Of a DNA stretch of 64,000 nt, positions 42,661-51,363 are shown one piece after another. Both the position numbers and the translations under genes were made by a program. The notes beneath the pieces were generated by a model. It saw only the letters and a program-made list of their open reading frames with translations. It had not been told where the DNA came from and did no database searches. Numbering within the stretch: position 1 is the stretch's first letter; each line of letters begins with the position of its first letter. The stretch is from Pseudodesulfovibrio cashew (GTDB lineage Bacteria; Desulfobacterota; Desulfovibrionia; Desulfovibrionales; Desulfovibrionaceae). The DNA lies in assembly GCF_009762795.1 (NCBI RefSeq), contig NZ_CP046400.1, positions 1-64,000 on the forward strand. The letters are read 5' to 3'.

Positions 42661-43737
42661 ATGTTTACATTCTTCGAATCCGACCCGCTGCCCAAGGCAG
42701 CACCCCGCCAGACCGTGCTCTCGCGCTGGGGCATGCTCCTGGGCGTAGCCGCGGCACTGGTGGCCCTACCCCTGATCCTGCCCTACTACGCCCTGGGCAC
42801 CGAGATCGTGCTCTTCGCCCTGGCCGCCGTGGCTTTCGACCTCTGCCTCGGCTTCACTGGCGTGATGATGTTCTGCCAGGCGTCCTTCTTCGGCACCGGG
42901 GTCTACGTCACCTCGCTCACCCTGCTGCACGTGTCCCAGAACCTGTTCGTGGCCGTCTTCTTCGGCGTGGCGGCGGCCTCGGCCCTGTCCCTGCTCTTCG
43001 GCTGGCTGGCGTCCTCCCGCTCCGGGAGCTACTCGGTCCTGCTGACCCTGGCCTTCAACGAGTGCATCTACTTCGTCGCCTACCAGTGGAGTTCGCTGAC
43101 CGGCGGCGACGACGGCCTGACCGGCATCCCGCGGCCCGACCTGACCATCCCCGGCGTCATGAACCTGAGCATCCAGTCCTCGCTGGCTTACTACGTGTTC
43201 GTGGCCGTGGTCTTCCTGGCCTGCTTCGCCATCATCCGACGCATCACCCTCTCGCCCTTCGGCGCGGTGCTCAAGGGCATCCGCGAGAACGAAAACCGGG
43301 CCAAGGCCATCGGCTACAACGTCCGGCTCTACAAGGTCGCCGTCTTCGTCATCGGCGGCATGTTCATGGGACTGGCGGGAAGTCTGTACTGCATGCACAT
43401 CAATTTCGCCCACATCCACAACGTCCACTTCGAGACCTCGGGCAACATCGTGATGATGGTCCTCATCGGCGGCATGGGCACCCTTGTCGGGCCCTTCATC
43501 GGCTCGTTCCTGATCATGGTCGCCTCGGAGTTCGCCAGCACCCTGTGGGACCGCTGGCTGATCATCCAGGGCGTGGTCTTCATCCTCTTCGTGCTCTTCG
43601 CCCGGGGCGGCATCTGGGGCATCGTGGAATCCGTGAAAGAACGGTTCTCGGCCAAGGCCAAAACCGACCCCACCCCGGAACCCCAGGCCGAAACAGGCGA
43701 ACAGCAGCCAGGCGTGTCCCTGCCCGGCCCCCACTAA
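42661..43737 (+). CDS. ABC permease (LivM-like)
   Basis: A 358-residue membrane subunit with about ten helices and the LivM features YALGTEIVLFALAAVAFDLCLGFTGVMMFCQASFFGTG, FGAVLKGIRENENRAKAIGYNVRLYK and GGMGTLVGPFIG. The C-terminal tail (about 330-358) is polar and Pro/Glu-rich. It completes the five-component importer. Confidence 0.92.
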   Translation: MFTFFESDPLPKAAPRQTVLSRWGMLLGVAAALVALPLILPYYALGTEIVLFALAAVAFDLCLGFTGVMMFCQASFFGTGVYVTSLTLLHVSQNLFVAVFFGVAAASALSLLFGWLASSRSGSYSVLLTLAFNECIYFVAYQWSSLTGGDDGLTGIPRPDLTIPGVMNLSIQSSLAYYVFVAVVFLACFAIIRRITLSPFGAVLKGIRENENRAKAIGYNVRLYKVAVFVIGGMFMGLAGSLYCMHINFAHIHNVHFETSGNIVMMVLIGGMGTLVGPFIGSFLIMVASEFASTLWDRWLIIQGVVFILFVLFARGGIWGIVESVKERFSAKAKTDPTPEPQAETGEQQPGVSLPGPH

Positions 43738-43769
43738 GCGACAACCAACCAACAACAAGGAAAAGACAT

Positions 43770-44990
43770 ATGTTCCAACAGTATTGCGATCTTGCCGAGG
43801 AGCTTCGGGAAGACGTCACCAGGCTGGCGAGCGAACTGATCCGGATTCCCAGCATCAGCGGCACCGAAGCCGCCCTGGCCGACTTCCTCACGCAGACCCT
43901 GCGCGGCCTGGGCTACGACGAGGTCTTTACCGACAAGATCGGCAACGTCGTCGGCATCATCAAGGGCGACGGCACCGGCCCCTCGGTCATGTTCAACTCG
44001 CACATGGACCACGTGGACCCGGGCGAAGAGTCCCTCTGGGAATACGCCCCCTACGGCGGGGAGGTGGCCGGAGGCTTCGTCCACGGCCGCGCCGCCAGCG
44101 ACGTCAAGGCCGGCATGGCCGCCCAGATATACGCCGGGCACATCCTCAAGCGGTGCGGCGCGCCCCTCAAGGGCGACTTCATCTTCATGGGAGTGGTTCA
44201 GGAGGAGCCCGCCGAGATGTTCGGCATGCGCCACTTCTGCGACGTGACCATGCCCGAGCGCGGCATTGATTTCGACCTCATGGTCAGCTCCGAGGCCACC
44301 GATCTCGATCTCTTCCTGGGCCACCGGGGCCGGGCCGAGATCGAGGTGACCACCATCGGCCGCACCAGCCACGGCAGCGCGCCCTGGCGCGGCGTCAACG
44401 CGGTCTACAAGATGATACCCGTGCTGGAGCGTGTGCAGCAACTGGCCGAGACTCTGCCCGAGGACCCGTTCCTGGGCAAGGCCACCTGCACCCTGACCCG
44501 CATCAACTGCTGGCCCGGCGAGCTGTCCATCACCCCGGACAAGTGCGTGGTCTCCCTGGACCGCCGCCTGGTCCGCGACGAGACCAAGGAAGACGCCATG
44601 GGCCAGATCCAGGCCATTCTCGACGACCTCGCCGCCTCGGACCCCGAGTTCAAGGCCGAGGTGAAGCTGCGCACCGTGCAGGAGACCTCCTACACCGGCG
44701 TCAGCGCCGAGTGTGAGAAGTACATGCACGCCTGGGCCATCGAAGAAAACGACCCCCTGGTGGACAAGTGCGTGGCCGCGCTCAAGGCCATCGGCCAGAA
44801 CCCCGGCTTCGGCAAGTGGGACTTCGGCACGGACGCCAGCTACGTCACCGGCGTACTGGGCATCCCGACCATCGGCTACTCCCCCATGGAGGAGCACTAC
44901 GCCCACACGCCCAAGGACCGCTGCGACATCAACAAGCTCATCAAGGCCACGGCGGGCAACGCAGCCATCGCCCACTCCGTCGCCTCCTAA
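43770..44990 (+). CDS. M20 family hydrolase, YgeY-like
   Basis: A 406-residue metal-dependent hydrolase of the ArgE/DapE/CPG2 fold. The metal-binding block is SVMFNSHMDHVDPGEESLWEYAPYGGEV, followed by GRAASDVKAGMAAQIYAG and the catalytic GVVQEEPAEMFG. The second-domain histidine motif is RTSHGSAPWRG. The pattern closely follows YgeY, an enzyme linked to selenium-dependent purine or pyrimidine-type catabolism. In this operon it most likely cuts an amide (N-acyl or N-carbamoyl) bond of the imported substrate to free an amine. A Shine-Dalgarno (AAGGAAAA) lies before the ATG. Confidence 0.85.
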   Translation: MFQQYCDLAEELREDVTRLASELIRIPSISGTEAALADFLTQTLRGLGYDEVFTDKIGNVVGIIKGDGTGPSVMFNSHMDHVDPGEESLWEYAPYGGEVAGGFVHGRAASDVKAGMAAQIYAGHILKRCGAPLKGDFIFMGVVQEEPAEMFGMRHFCDVTMPERGIDFDLMVSSEATDLDLFLGHRGRAEIEVTTIGRTSHGSAPWRGVNAVYKMIPVLERVQQLAETLPEDPFLGKATCTLTRINCWPGELSITPDKCVVSLDRRLVRDETKEDAMGQIQAILDDLAASDPEFKAEVKLRTVQETSYTGVSAECEKYMHAWAIEENDPLVDKCVAALKAIGQNPGFGKWDFGTDASYVTGVLGIPTIGYSPMEEHYAHTPKDRCDINKLIKATAGNAAIAHSVAS

Positions 44991-45017
44991 CACAATACCA
45001 ACAAAGAGGATTCTCTC

Positions 45018-46337
45018 ATGTCCGAAACCTACGACAACGACCGCTCCTACGTCCTCCATTCCTGGTCCGTCCAGGGCAAGCTCTCCCCTAAGGTCATCAC
45101 CAAGGGCGAAGGCGTCTTCTTCTGGGATGAAAACGGCAAGCGCTACTACGACATGGGCGCGCAGCTGGTGAACCTGAACATCGGCCACCAGCACCCCAAG
45201 GTCGTCCAGGCCATCAAGGACCAGGCCGACAAGCTCGCATACGTGGCCCCGCAGTTCGCCGAGGAGATGCGCGGCAAGCTGGCCAAACGCATCATCGGCC
45301 TGCTCCCCGAGGAGTTCGGCAAGTGCTTCTTCACCCTGGCCGGCGCCGACGCCAACGAGAATGCCCTCAAAATCGCCCGCGCCTACACCGGCAAGAGCAA
45401 GATCGTGGCCCGCTACCGCTCCTACCACGGGGCCACCTACGGCGCCATCGCCCTGACCGGCGACCCGCGCCGCCCGCCCGTGGAACCGGCCATGCCCGGC
45501 GTGGTCCGCGCCTTCGACCCCTATTGCTACCGCTGCACCTTCGGCCAGAAGCAGGAGTCCTGCAACATGGAGTGCGCCGAGCACATCCGCGAGATCATCC
45601 AGTTCGAGAACCCGGACACCGTGGCCGCCGTGTTCATGGAGTCCATCACCGGCTCCAACGGCATCTTCCCGCCGCCCAAGGGCTACATGGAGCGCGTCCG
45701 CGAAATCTGCGACGAATTCAACGTGCTGCTCATCTGCGACGAAGTCATGACCGGCTTCGGCCGCACCGGCAAGTGGTTCGGTTTCCAGAACTTCGACATC
45801 GTCCCGGACATCATCACCATGGCCAAGGGCGTCAACTCCGGTTACGTGCCCCTGGGCGTGGTCGCGGTGAACGAAAAGATCGCCAAGTTCTTTGACGATA
45901 CCATGCTCTACTGCGGCCTGACTTACTCCGGCCACCCGGTCTCCTGCGCCGCGGCCCTGGCCTGTATCGACGCCTACGAAGAGGAAGGCCACATCGACAA
46001 CGCCGCCGCGCTGGCCGCACCCTTTGCCGCCAAGCTGGACGCGCTCAAGGAGAAGTACGAGCTGGTGGGCGATGTCCGCTCCATCGGCCTGTTCGGTGTG
46101 GTGGAGATGGTCAAGGATCGCGAGACCCGCGAGCCCCTGACCCCCTGGAACGGCGCTCCCGGCCCCATGGCCGAGATCTCCAAGCGGTTCGACGAGAAGG
46201 GCATCTCCGCCTTTGTCCGCTGGAACTACATCTTCCTGACTCCGCCGGTCATCATCAGCGAGGCCGAGCTGAACGAGGCCATGGCCATCATCGACGACTG
46301 CATCGGCGGGGCCCAGAAGGCCATCCTTGGCAAGTAG
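45018..46337 (+). CDS. Class III aminotransferase, taurine:2-oxoglutarate-type
   Basis: A 439-residue PLP enzyme. It begins with SYVLHSWSVQGKLSPKVI, has GAQLVNLNIGHQHPKVVQAIKDQ and GADANENALKIARAYTG, and the PLP lysine in TMAKGVNSGYVPLG. The first block and the middle match, from memory, bacterial taurine:2-oxoglutarate aminotransferases, which make sulfoacetaldehyde. An unusual Cys cluster (YCYRCTFGQKQESCNMEC) sits at about 170-190 and could bind metal. It lies 27 bp after the hydrolase gene and 9 bp before the iron-type dehydrogenase gene, which would remove the aldehyde product. Confidence 0.85.
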   Translation: MSETYDNDRSYVLHSWSVQGKLSPKVITKGEGVFFWDENGKRYYDMGAQLVNLNIGHQHPKVVQAIKDQADKLAYVAPQFAEEMRGKLAKRIIGLLPEEFGKCFFTLAGADANENALKIARAYTGKSKIVARYRSYHGATYGAIALTGDPRRPPVEPAMPGVVRAFDPYCYRCTFGQKQESCNMECAEHIREIIQFENPDTVAAVFMESITGSNGIFPPPKGYMERVREICDEFNVLLICDEVMTGFGRTGKWFGFQNFDIVPDIITMAKGVNSGYVPLGVVAVNEKIAKFFDDTMLYCGLTYSGHPVSCAAALACIDAYEEEGHIDNAAALAAPFAAKLDALKEKYELVGDVRSIGLFGVVEMVKDRETREPLTPWNGAPGPMAEISKRFDEKGISAFVRWNYIFLTPPVIISEAELNEAMAIIDDCIGGAQKAILGK

Positions 46338-46346
46338 GGAGGAACC

Positions 46347-47495
46347 ATGAGCGTCACCTACTTCCAATCCCCCTCCCGCCTGGTCACCGGAGCCGGGGCA
46401 GTGGCCCACGCAGGGCCAGAGGCCGCCCGCTTCGGCAGCAAGGCGCTGGTCGTCACCGGTCGCAGCTCCTCCAAGAAATCCGGCGCGCTGGACAAGGTCG
46501 TCGAGTCCCTGGAGAGCGCGGGCGTGACCCCGGTGCTCTTCAACCAGGTGCCGTCCGACCCGGACGTGCCCACCGTGGAAAACGGCGCGGCAATGGCCCG
46601 GACCGAGGGCTGCGACGTGATCGTGGCCCTCGGCGGCGGCAGCCCCCTGGATGCGGCCAAGGGCATCTCCCTGCTCCTGGGCAACCCCGGCAGGATCGTG
46701 GACTACGAGTTCAAGCAGCCGGAAAAGGCAGGCCCGCCCATCGTGGCCATCCCGACCACCGCCGGTACCGGCAGCGAGATCACCCGGTTCACGGTCATCA
46801 CCGACACCGAGCGCACGGTGAAGATGCTCATCCAGGGACCGGGGCTCATTCCCACGGTCTCCATCCTGGACCCTGAGCTGACCTACACCATGCCCGCGGA
46901 CTTCACGGCGGCCACGGGCATGGATGCCCTGACCCACGCCATGGAAGCCTACCTCTCGACCCTTGGCACGCCGCTGACGGACATCCACGCCCTGGCCGCC
47001 ATCGAACTCATCGCCGAGGCCCTGGTCCCGGCTACCCTCAACGGCGCCAACGCCGAGGCCCGGGAGAAGATGCTCCTGGGCCAGATGGAGGCGGGCTACG
47101 CCTTCGGCAACGCCTCGGTGGGTCTGGTTCACGCCATGTCCCGCCCCCTGGGCGCGCACTTCGGCATCCCCCACGGCAAGGCCAACGCCATGCTCCTGGC
47201 CCCGGTCATGGAGTACAACCGCGCGGCCGCGCCCGAGCGCTTCGTCCGCCTGGCCAAAGCCCTGGGCGAAAACGTCGAGGGGCTGAGCGTCCGCGAGGCG
47301 GGCTACGCCGCCGTGGAAACGCTCTACACCCTGTTCGAGGAGACCGGTCTGCCCGCCAAGCTCGGCGAATACGGCGTGACCGAGGCCGACCTGGACAAAC
47401 TCACCGAAGACGCCGCCGCCAGCGGCAGTTGCGCCTTCAACCCGCGCGTCCCGGACAAGGACGCCATCCGCACCATCTACGCGGCAATACTCTAA
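46347..47495 (+). CDS. Iron-containing alcohol dehydrogenase (aldehyde reductase)
   Basis: A 382-residue group III dehydrogenase. The NAD(P) loop is ALGGGSPLDAAKGISLL, then IPTTAGTGSEIT. The metal ligands include D and H residues in GMDALTHAMEAYLS and in the HGKANA segment. Enzymes of this type reduce short aldehydes, including sulfoacetaldehyde to isethionate in Bilophila (SarD). Following the aminotransferase, it most likely reduces that enzyme's aldehyde product. It is the last gene of the operon, followed by a strong terminator. Confidence 0.88.
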   Translation: MSVTYFQSPSRLVTGAGAVAHAGPEAARFGSKALVVTGRSSSKKSGALDKVVESLESAGVTPVLFNQVPSDPDVPTVENGAAMARTEGCDVIVALGGGSPLDAAKGISLLLGNPGRIVDYEFKQPEKAGPPIVAIPTTAGTGSEITRFTVITDTERTVKMLIQGPGLIPTVSILDPELTYTMPADFTAATGMDALTHAMEAYLSTLGTPLTDIHALAAIELIAEALVPATLNGANAEAREKMLLGQMEAGYAFGNASVGLVHAMSRPLGAHFGIPHGKANAMLLAPVMEYNRAAAPERFVRLAKALGENVEGLSVREAGYAAVETLYTLFEETGLPAKLGEYGVTEADLDKLTEDAAASGSCAFNPRVPDKDAIRTIYAAIL

Positions 47496-47504
47496 ACCCA
47501 TCTG

Positions 47505-47575
47505 CCCGCCCCGGCCATCCGCGCCGGGGCGGGCCCTTCCCTTCCCCTCCTTCCTCCTTTCTCCTTTCTCGTCGC
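47505..47575 (+). terminator. Terminator of the catabolic operon
   Basis: CCCGCCCCGGC (47505-47515) pairs perfectly with GCCGGGGCGGG (47523-47533) around 7 bases. A long pyrimidine tract rich in T follows (47534-47575). Confidence 0.75.
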
Positions 47576-47591
47576 AATTCGTTCTCCCGTT

Positions 47592-47610
47592 ATGTGACGA
47601 TTTGTTACAT
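47592..47610. promoter_or_regulatory. Imperfect palindrome upstream of the GAK cluster
   Basis: ATGTGAC-GATTT-GTTACAT is a 7-bp inverted repeat with one mismatch, 15 bp before the -35 element at 47625. It resembles a dimeric activator site, such as those of the CRP/FNR family. The regulator is unknown. Confidence 0.4.
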
Positions 47611-47624
47611 TTCTCCCCGCGCTC

Positions 47625-47654
47625 TTGAGACGGGCTTGATAAGCGTGCTAGCTT
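47625..47654 (+). promoter_or_regulatory. Possible sigma70 promoter of the GAK cluster
   Basis: TTGAGA (47625-47630), 18 bp, then TAGCTT (47649-47654), 30 bp before the first start codon. The match to consensus is moderate. Confidence 0.4.
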
Positions 47655-47683
47655 TTCGAACTCCCAACTCTTGGAGGTTCATG

Positions 47684-48211
47684 ATGGGAAATGAAACGAA
47701 AATAAGCAGATACGTAGATCAGGCCGAACTGGCGACCTTTCTGCGCGACCTGGCGGACGCGGTTGAGAGCGGCGGGAAGGACGAGTTCGCCTGTGTTGAC
47801 GAGTTCAGCAAACTCAAAATTTCAATCAAGAACGAATTCGGCCAGCTCGCCCTCAAGGCCAAGTTCAAGAGCGCTTTGCCGTGCGACGAACCCGGCGCGA
47901 AAACGGGCTCCGGCGAACCGGCCAAACCCAAATACAAGCAAATCAAGAAGCGGATGCGCTCGAGCTTCAAGATGCTCGTCAAACTCATCCACGAAGGAGA
48001 GGCTCCGCCCGAGGAGGCCGTACGCTCCTTCCTGGAGGACTCCGCGCTCATGGTCACCTACCCCGGCTATGGCGACGAGTACTACGAGAGCTATTCCCAG
48101 GCGTGCGAGGCCTTCAAGGACGCCTTCGAGTCAGGCGATGTGGACAGGATGCACGAGACCATCGACGTCATCGTCCACGAAAAAAGCCGCTGCCACGCCA
48201 AGTACGACTGA
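47684..48211 (+). CDS. GAK-system XXXCH-domain protein
   Basis: A 175-residue soluble protein. The N-terminal half starts KISRYVDQAELATFLRDLADAVESG, resembling an amphi-Trp-like fold. The C-terminal half is helical and ends in the conserved MHETIDVIVHEKSRCHAKYD with the defining Cys-His pair. Such proteins are named for this CH motif and always occur with the GAK genes. GGAGG at 47673-47677 lies 6 bp before ATG 47684 (3 bp before the ATG at 47681), so I chose the second. Its biochemical role is unknown; the conserved Cys-His may bind a metal or be modified. Confidence 0.8.
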   Translation: MGNETKISRYVDQAELATFLRDLADAVESGGKDEFACVDEFSKLKISIKNEFGQLALKAKFKSALPCDEPGAKTGSGEPAKPKYKQIKKRMRSSFKMLVKLIHEGEAPPEEAVRSFLEDSALMVTYPGYGDEYYESYSQACEAFKDAFESGDVDRMHETIDVIVHEKSRCHAKYD

Positions 48212-48235
48212 AACACCCGACCCGAACGGATACGC

Positions 48236-49396
48236 ATGAAACTGATCAAGAACGAAAAGACCGTCGAAGGCCAGGCATTCCGGGAGGCGGCGGTCGAGGA
48301 AATCACCGACGACGACAAGGCCCGGTTCTTCCGTGTGGTCTCCGTGGACCTGGAGCCGTGGCAGATCGAGCAGGTGGTCACGCCCACCGATATCCATGTC
48401 CGGCAGGAATCCCTGTTGGCCGTGCACTGGCACCCGGAGTTCGTGCCCATGGAGCACATCCGCAAGCGGGTGGACGCCATGTTCCCCAACCGCAGGGACG
48501 AACTGCTCATCCCCACCCAGCACAACGTGCTCATGAGCTGGGGCAACCACTCCGGCGTGGAGGTGGACTGCTTCTCCAGCGGCTTCAACCGCAAGGTCCA
48601 GCTCCTGCTCCACTTCACCAACGACAAGGTCCGCGACGCAGGCGTGCTCAAATCCATGCTCGCCCACACCTTCAAGTACCGCTCCGGCCAGCTCTTCGAA
48701 TTCATGGACACCATCACCAAGCCGGACGCGGAGCGTATCGGCAGGGCTGCCAGGGCAACGGGCGCGGACGCCGCGCTCATTGACTTCGTCCGCGTCAACG
48801 TGGCGAAAATCCAGCAGCTCCTGGACGACAACTGGACCGAGGTGCCCCGGATTTCGGTCAAGAACAAGCTGCTGCGCAACTGGTTCGACACCATGCGCCA
48901 GGACCTGGGCGACAACACCGTGGACCGCATCCAGGCCTACCTCAAGGCGGTCAAGACGCTGGTCAAGGAAGGCTTCAACCTCTCCTTCTTCTACCGGGCC
49001 AGCGAGATCATCGAAGAGGTGCGGGGGCTGGGCGGCTGCGTGGTCATCCCACACCCCGAGCAGTTCTGGCCCATCCTGCTCCGCAACTACGACGTGGACG
49101 GCATCGAAGTCTGGAATCCGCAGTCACTGGAATACACCGAGTTTCTCATCTCTGTGGTCAACGAGCAGAACGAGCGCCGCCGCCACTCGGAGCGCGACAT
49201 GCTCGTCTTCATGGGCGACGACTGCCACATGGGCGAGAAGACCAAGCCCCTGGACCAGCAGGACGAGGAAAAGGCCGCACGGGAGATCGGCTACCAGCCC
49301 GCATGGGACGACCTCTCCATCCGCAAGAAACTCATCCTCAACCACATGGGCCGCAAGGCCACCATCAAGGAATACACAGAGCGCCTGGCAGGCTAG
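48236..49396 (+). CDS. PHP-like putative metal-dependent phosphoesterase (GAK cluster)
   Basis: A 386-residue protein. The N-terminal third has His-rich motifs (LAVHWHPEFVPMEHI, PTQHNVLMSWGNHSGVEVDC). The C-terminal third has IPHPEQFWPILL, DVDGIEVWNPQS and GDDCHMGEK, which fit the ordered metal ligands of PHP-domain phosphoesterases and some hydrolases. The middle is helical. It begins 24 bp after the XXXCH gene and precedes the amphi-Trp gene. It probably cleaves a phosphoester in the same pathway as the cluster's kinases; this is inference. Confidence 0.65.
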   Translation: MKLIKNEKTVEGQAFREAAVEEITDDDKARFFRVVSVDLEPWQIEQVVTPTDIHVRQESLLAVHWHPEFVPMEHIRKRVDAMFPNRRDELLIPTQHNVLMSWGNHSGVEVDCFSSGFNRKVQLLLHFTNDKVRDAGVLKSMLAHTFKYRSGQLFEFMDTITKPDAERIGRAARATGADAALIDFVRVNVAKIQQLLDDNWTEVPRISVKNKLLRNWFDTMRQDLGDNTVDRIQAYLKAVKTLVKEGFNLSFFYRASEIIEEVRGLGGCVVIPHPEQFWPILLRNYDVDGIEVWNPQSLEYTEFLISVVNEQNERRRHSERDMLVFMGDDCHMGEKTKPLDQQDEEKAAREIGYQPAWDDLSIRKKLILNHMGRKATIKEYTERLAG

Positions 49397-49417
49397 GCGC
49401 CCATGGAGAACCCACCG

Positions 49418-49684
49418 ATGTCCGAAGAAAAGTTCGTGTTCGATTCACTCCAGGACACCGACACCATCAAGGATTTCCTCGTCTCGCTGACCGACGGTTT
49501 CGAGAGGGAGAGCATCACCCTGTCCACCAACGGCGACACCATCGAGTTGAACCCCAACGGGCTACTCAGCTTCACGGTCAAGGCCAAGCGCAAGGGCGCG
49601 GAGAACAAGTTGTCCATCAAGATCAGTTGGAAGGACGCCGCCGGGGAAAAACCCGCGGAGGAAGCCTCCCTGAAGGTGAGTTGA
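49418..49684 (+). CDS. Amphi-Trp domain protein (GAK cluster)
   Basis: An 88-residue protein starting MSEEKFVFDSLQDTDTIKDF and ending with the strand KLSIKISWKDA that carries the conserved Trp. It is a small alpha/beta domain of unknown role found in GAK clusters and in archaea. An in-frame ATG at 49403 would add five residues, but GGAG lies 9 bp before ATG 49418 and none suits the first. It is 5 bp before the kinase fusion gene. Confidence 0.8.
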   Translation: MSEEKFVFDSLQDTDTIKDFLVSLTDGFERESITLSTNGDTIELNPNGLLSFTVKAKRKGAENKLSIKISWKDAAGEKPAEEASLKVS

Positions 49685-49689
49685 CCGCC

Positions 49690-51342
49690 ATGATCACCTT
49701 CGAAGGACTGGACGAGAACTTCAAGTTCATCGTTCTCGAGGTGGAGAACCAGGCGCGGGCCACCCGCGATTTCATGGACGCTCCATCCCGAAAACGCCAC
49801 CTCAAGATCACCTCGCGCGACGACTACATCGACAACCTCAAGACCATCATCGAAAACAAGTGCTACTCGCGTATCCACTCGGACAAGTCCCTGGACAAGA
49901 ACCAGCTCAACAAGATCCGCGCCATGCAGGTCACGAGCGTCAATCTGGAGAAGATCGCCGATTACTTCGTCAACATAGTCAAGCAGATGCGGTATCTTGA
50001 CGACCAGGCATTCATCAAGAAATACGATTACCACGAGGTCTTCGACGTCATTCTGGAGCGGCTGGCCGAGATCATCGCCGCCTTTCGGCAGGAGGACATG
50101 TCCAAGGCCCTGCACATCTGCAAGGCCGAGCCCCTGCTCGACGACATCTACAAGGTCCGCTTCGACCGCGTCATGAACGAGATAGGCATGGGCCGGGACG
50201 CCCAGAGCCTGATCACCGTGCTGTTCATCTTTCGCTACTTCGAGCGGGTGGGCGACGCTCTGCTCAACATCGGCGAGGCCGTCATCTTTTCGCTGCTGGG
50301 CGAACGAATCAAGATCGAGCAGTTCGACGCCCTGCAGCAGACCCTGACCAAATCCGGCTTCAGCGACTCCTTTGCCGACATCGACTTCTCGGCCATCTGG
50401 GGTACCCGCTCGGGCTGCCGCATCGGCCGGGTGGAGCAGCGCGACAGGGAGCTCACCCCGGACGAGAAGAAGCAGGGCTCCATCTACAAGGAAGGGAGCC
50501 TGGAGAAGATCCGCAAGGAGCGGGAGTCCATCCTGCGCTGGAAGCAGATCTTCCCGGACCTGGTGGCCGACATCTACGGCTTCCACGAGGAGGGCGACAA
50601 GGGCGCCATGCTCGTCGAGTTTCTCAACGGCTGCACGCTGGACGAGGTGGTCCTCTCGGGGGACGACGAGTTTGCCCGCAACGCCCTGTTCATCTTCGAG
50701 TCCACGGTGCTGGAGACCTGGACCGCCACCATGGAGCGGCTGCCCGTCAAGACCAACTACATCCGTCAGGTCCAGTCGCGCCTGGGCGGTGTCCTCCAGA
50801 CCCACCCGGAGTTCTGGCGCACGCCCAAGTCCCTGGGCCGGTCCGAGGTGGAGTCCACCGAAGACCTGCTCAACCGCTGCGCCGAGCTGGAGGCGGAGCT
50901 GGAGGCCCCCTTCTCGGTCTTCATCCACGGCGACTTCAACATCAACAACGTGGTCTACAATCACGAGGACCAGCAGGTCCACTACATCGACCTCTACCGG
51001 TCGCGGGACTTCGACTACATCCAGGACGCCTCGGTATTCCTGGTCTCCAACTTCCGCATGCCGATCTTCGACGATGGGCACCGGGGCCGGATCAACCACG
51101 TCATCCGCCAGTTCTACGCCTTCGTCAAAGGCTTCGCGGACAAGCACGGGGACACCACCTTCGAAGCGCGCATGGCCTTTGCCCTGGCACGGTCCTTCTA
51201 CACCTCCACCCGGTTCGAGCTCAATTTCAAGTTCGCCAAGGAGATGTACAACCGGTCCATGTTCCTGCTGGAAAAAATCAACCACTACCAGGGCGGCCAA
51301 TGGGAGAACTTCTCCCTGCCCCTGAACGTCCTCTTTTACTGA
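49690..51342 (+). CDS. PhoU-like / aminoglycoside-phosphotransferase-like kinase fusion (GAK cluster)
   Basis: A 550-residue protein. Residues 1-215 are helical and match PhoU domains: MQVTSVNLEKIADYFVNIVKQMRYL and VLFIFRYFERVGDALLNIGEAVIF. Residues 240-550 match small-molecule kinases of the APH fold, with the Brenner motif FIHGDFNINNVVY (H413, D415) and the metal site IDLYRSRD (D434). A kinase joined to a PhoU sensor is unusual. It may phosphorylate a small molecule or sugar in response to phosphate state. It lies between amphi-Trp and ATP-grasp genes; the substrate is unknown. Confidence 0.8.
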   Translation: MITFEGLDENFKFIVLEVENQARATRDFMDAPSRKRHLKITSRDDYIDNLKTIIENKCYSRIHSDKSLDKNQLNKIRAMQVTSVNLEKIADYFVNIVKQMRYLDDQAFIKKYDYHEVFDVILERLAEIIAAFRQEDMSKALHICKAEPLLDDIYKVRFDRVMNEIGMGRDAQSLITVLFIFRYFERVGDALLNIGEAVIFSLLGERIKIEQFDALQQTLTKSGFSDSFADIDFSAIWGTRSGCRIGRVEQRDRELTPDEKKQGSIYKEGSLEKIRKERESILRWKQIFPDLVADIYGFHEEGDKGAMLVEFLNGCTLDEVVLSGDDEFARNALFIFESTVLETWTATMERLPVKTNYIRQVQSRLGGVLQTHPEFWRTPKSLGRSEVESTEDLLNRCAELEAELEAPFSVFIHGDFNINNVVYNHEDQQVHYIDLYRSRDFDYIQDASVFLVSNFRMPIFDDGHRGRINHVIRQFYAFVKGFADKHGDTTFEARMAFALARSFYTSTRFELNFKFAKEMYNRSMFLLEKINHYQGGQWENFSLPLNVLFY

Positions 51343-51363
51343 TAACCGAGCGAGGAACCTGTT

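Noticed and set aside
43734-47501. A minus-strand open frame of 1255 codons
   Set aside because: It is exactly antisense to three well-supported genes (hydrolase, aminotransferase, dehydrogenase). The very high GC at third codon positions removes stop codons on the other strand, and its sequence is rich in His/Asp/Gly/Val as expected of such a shadow.
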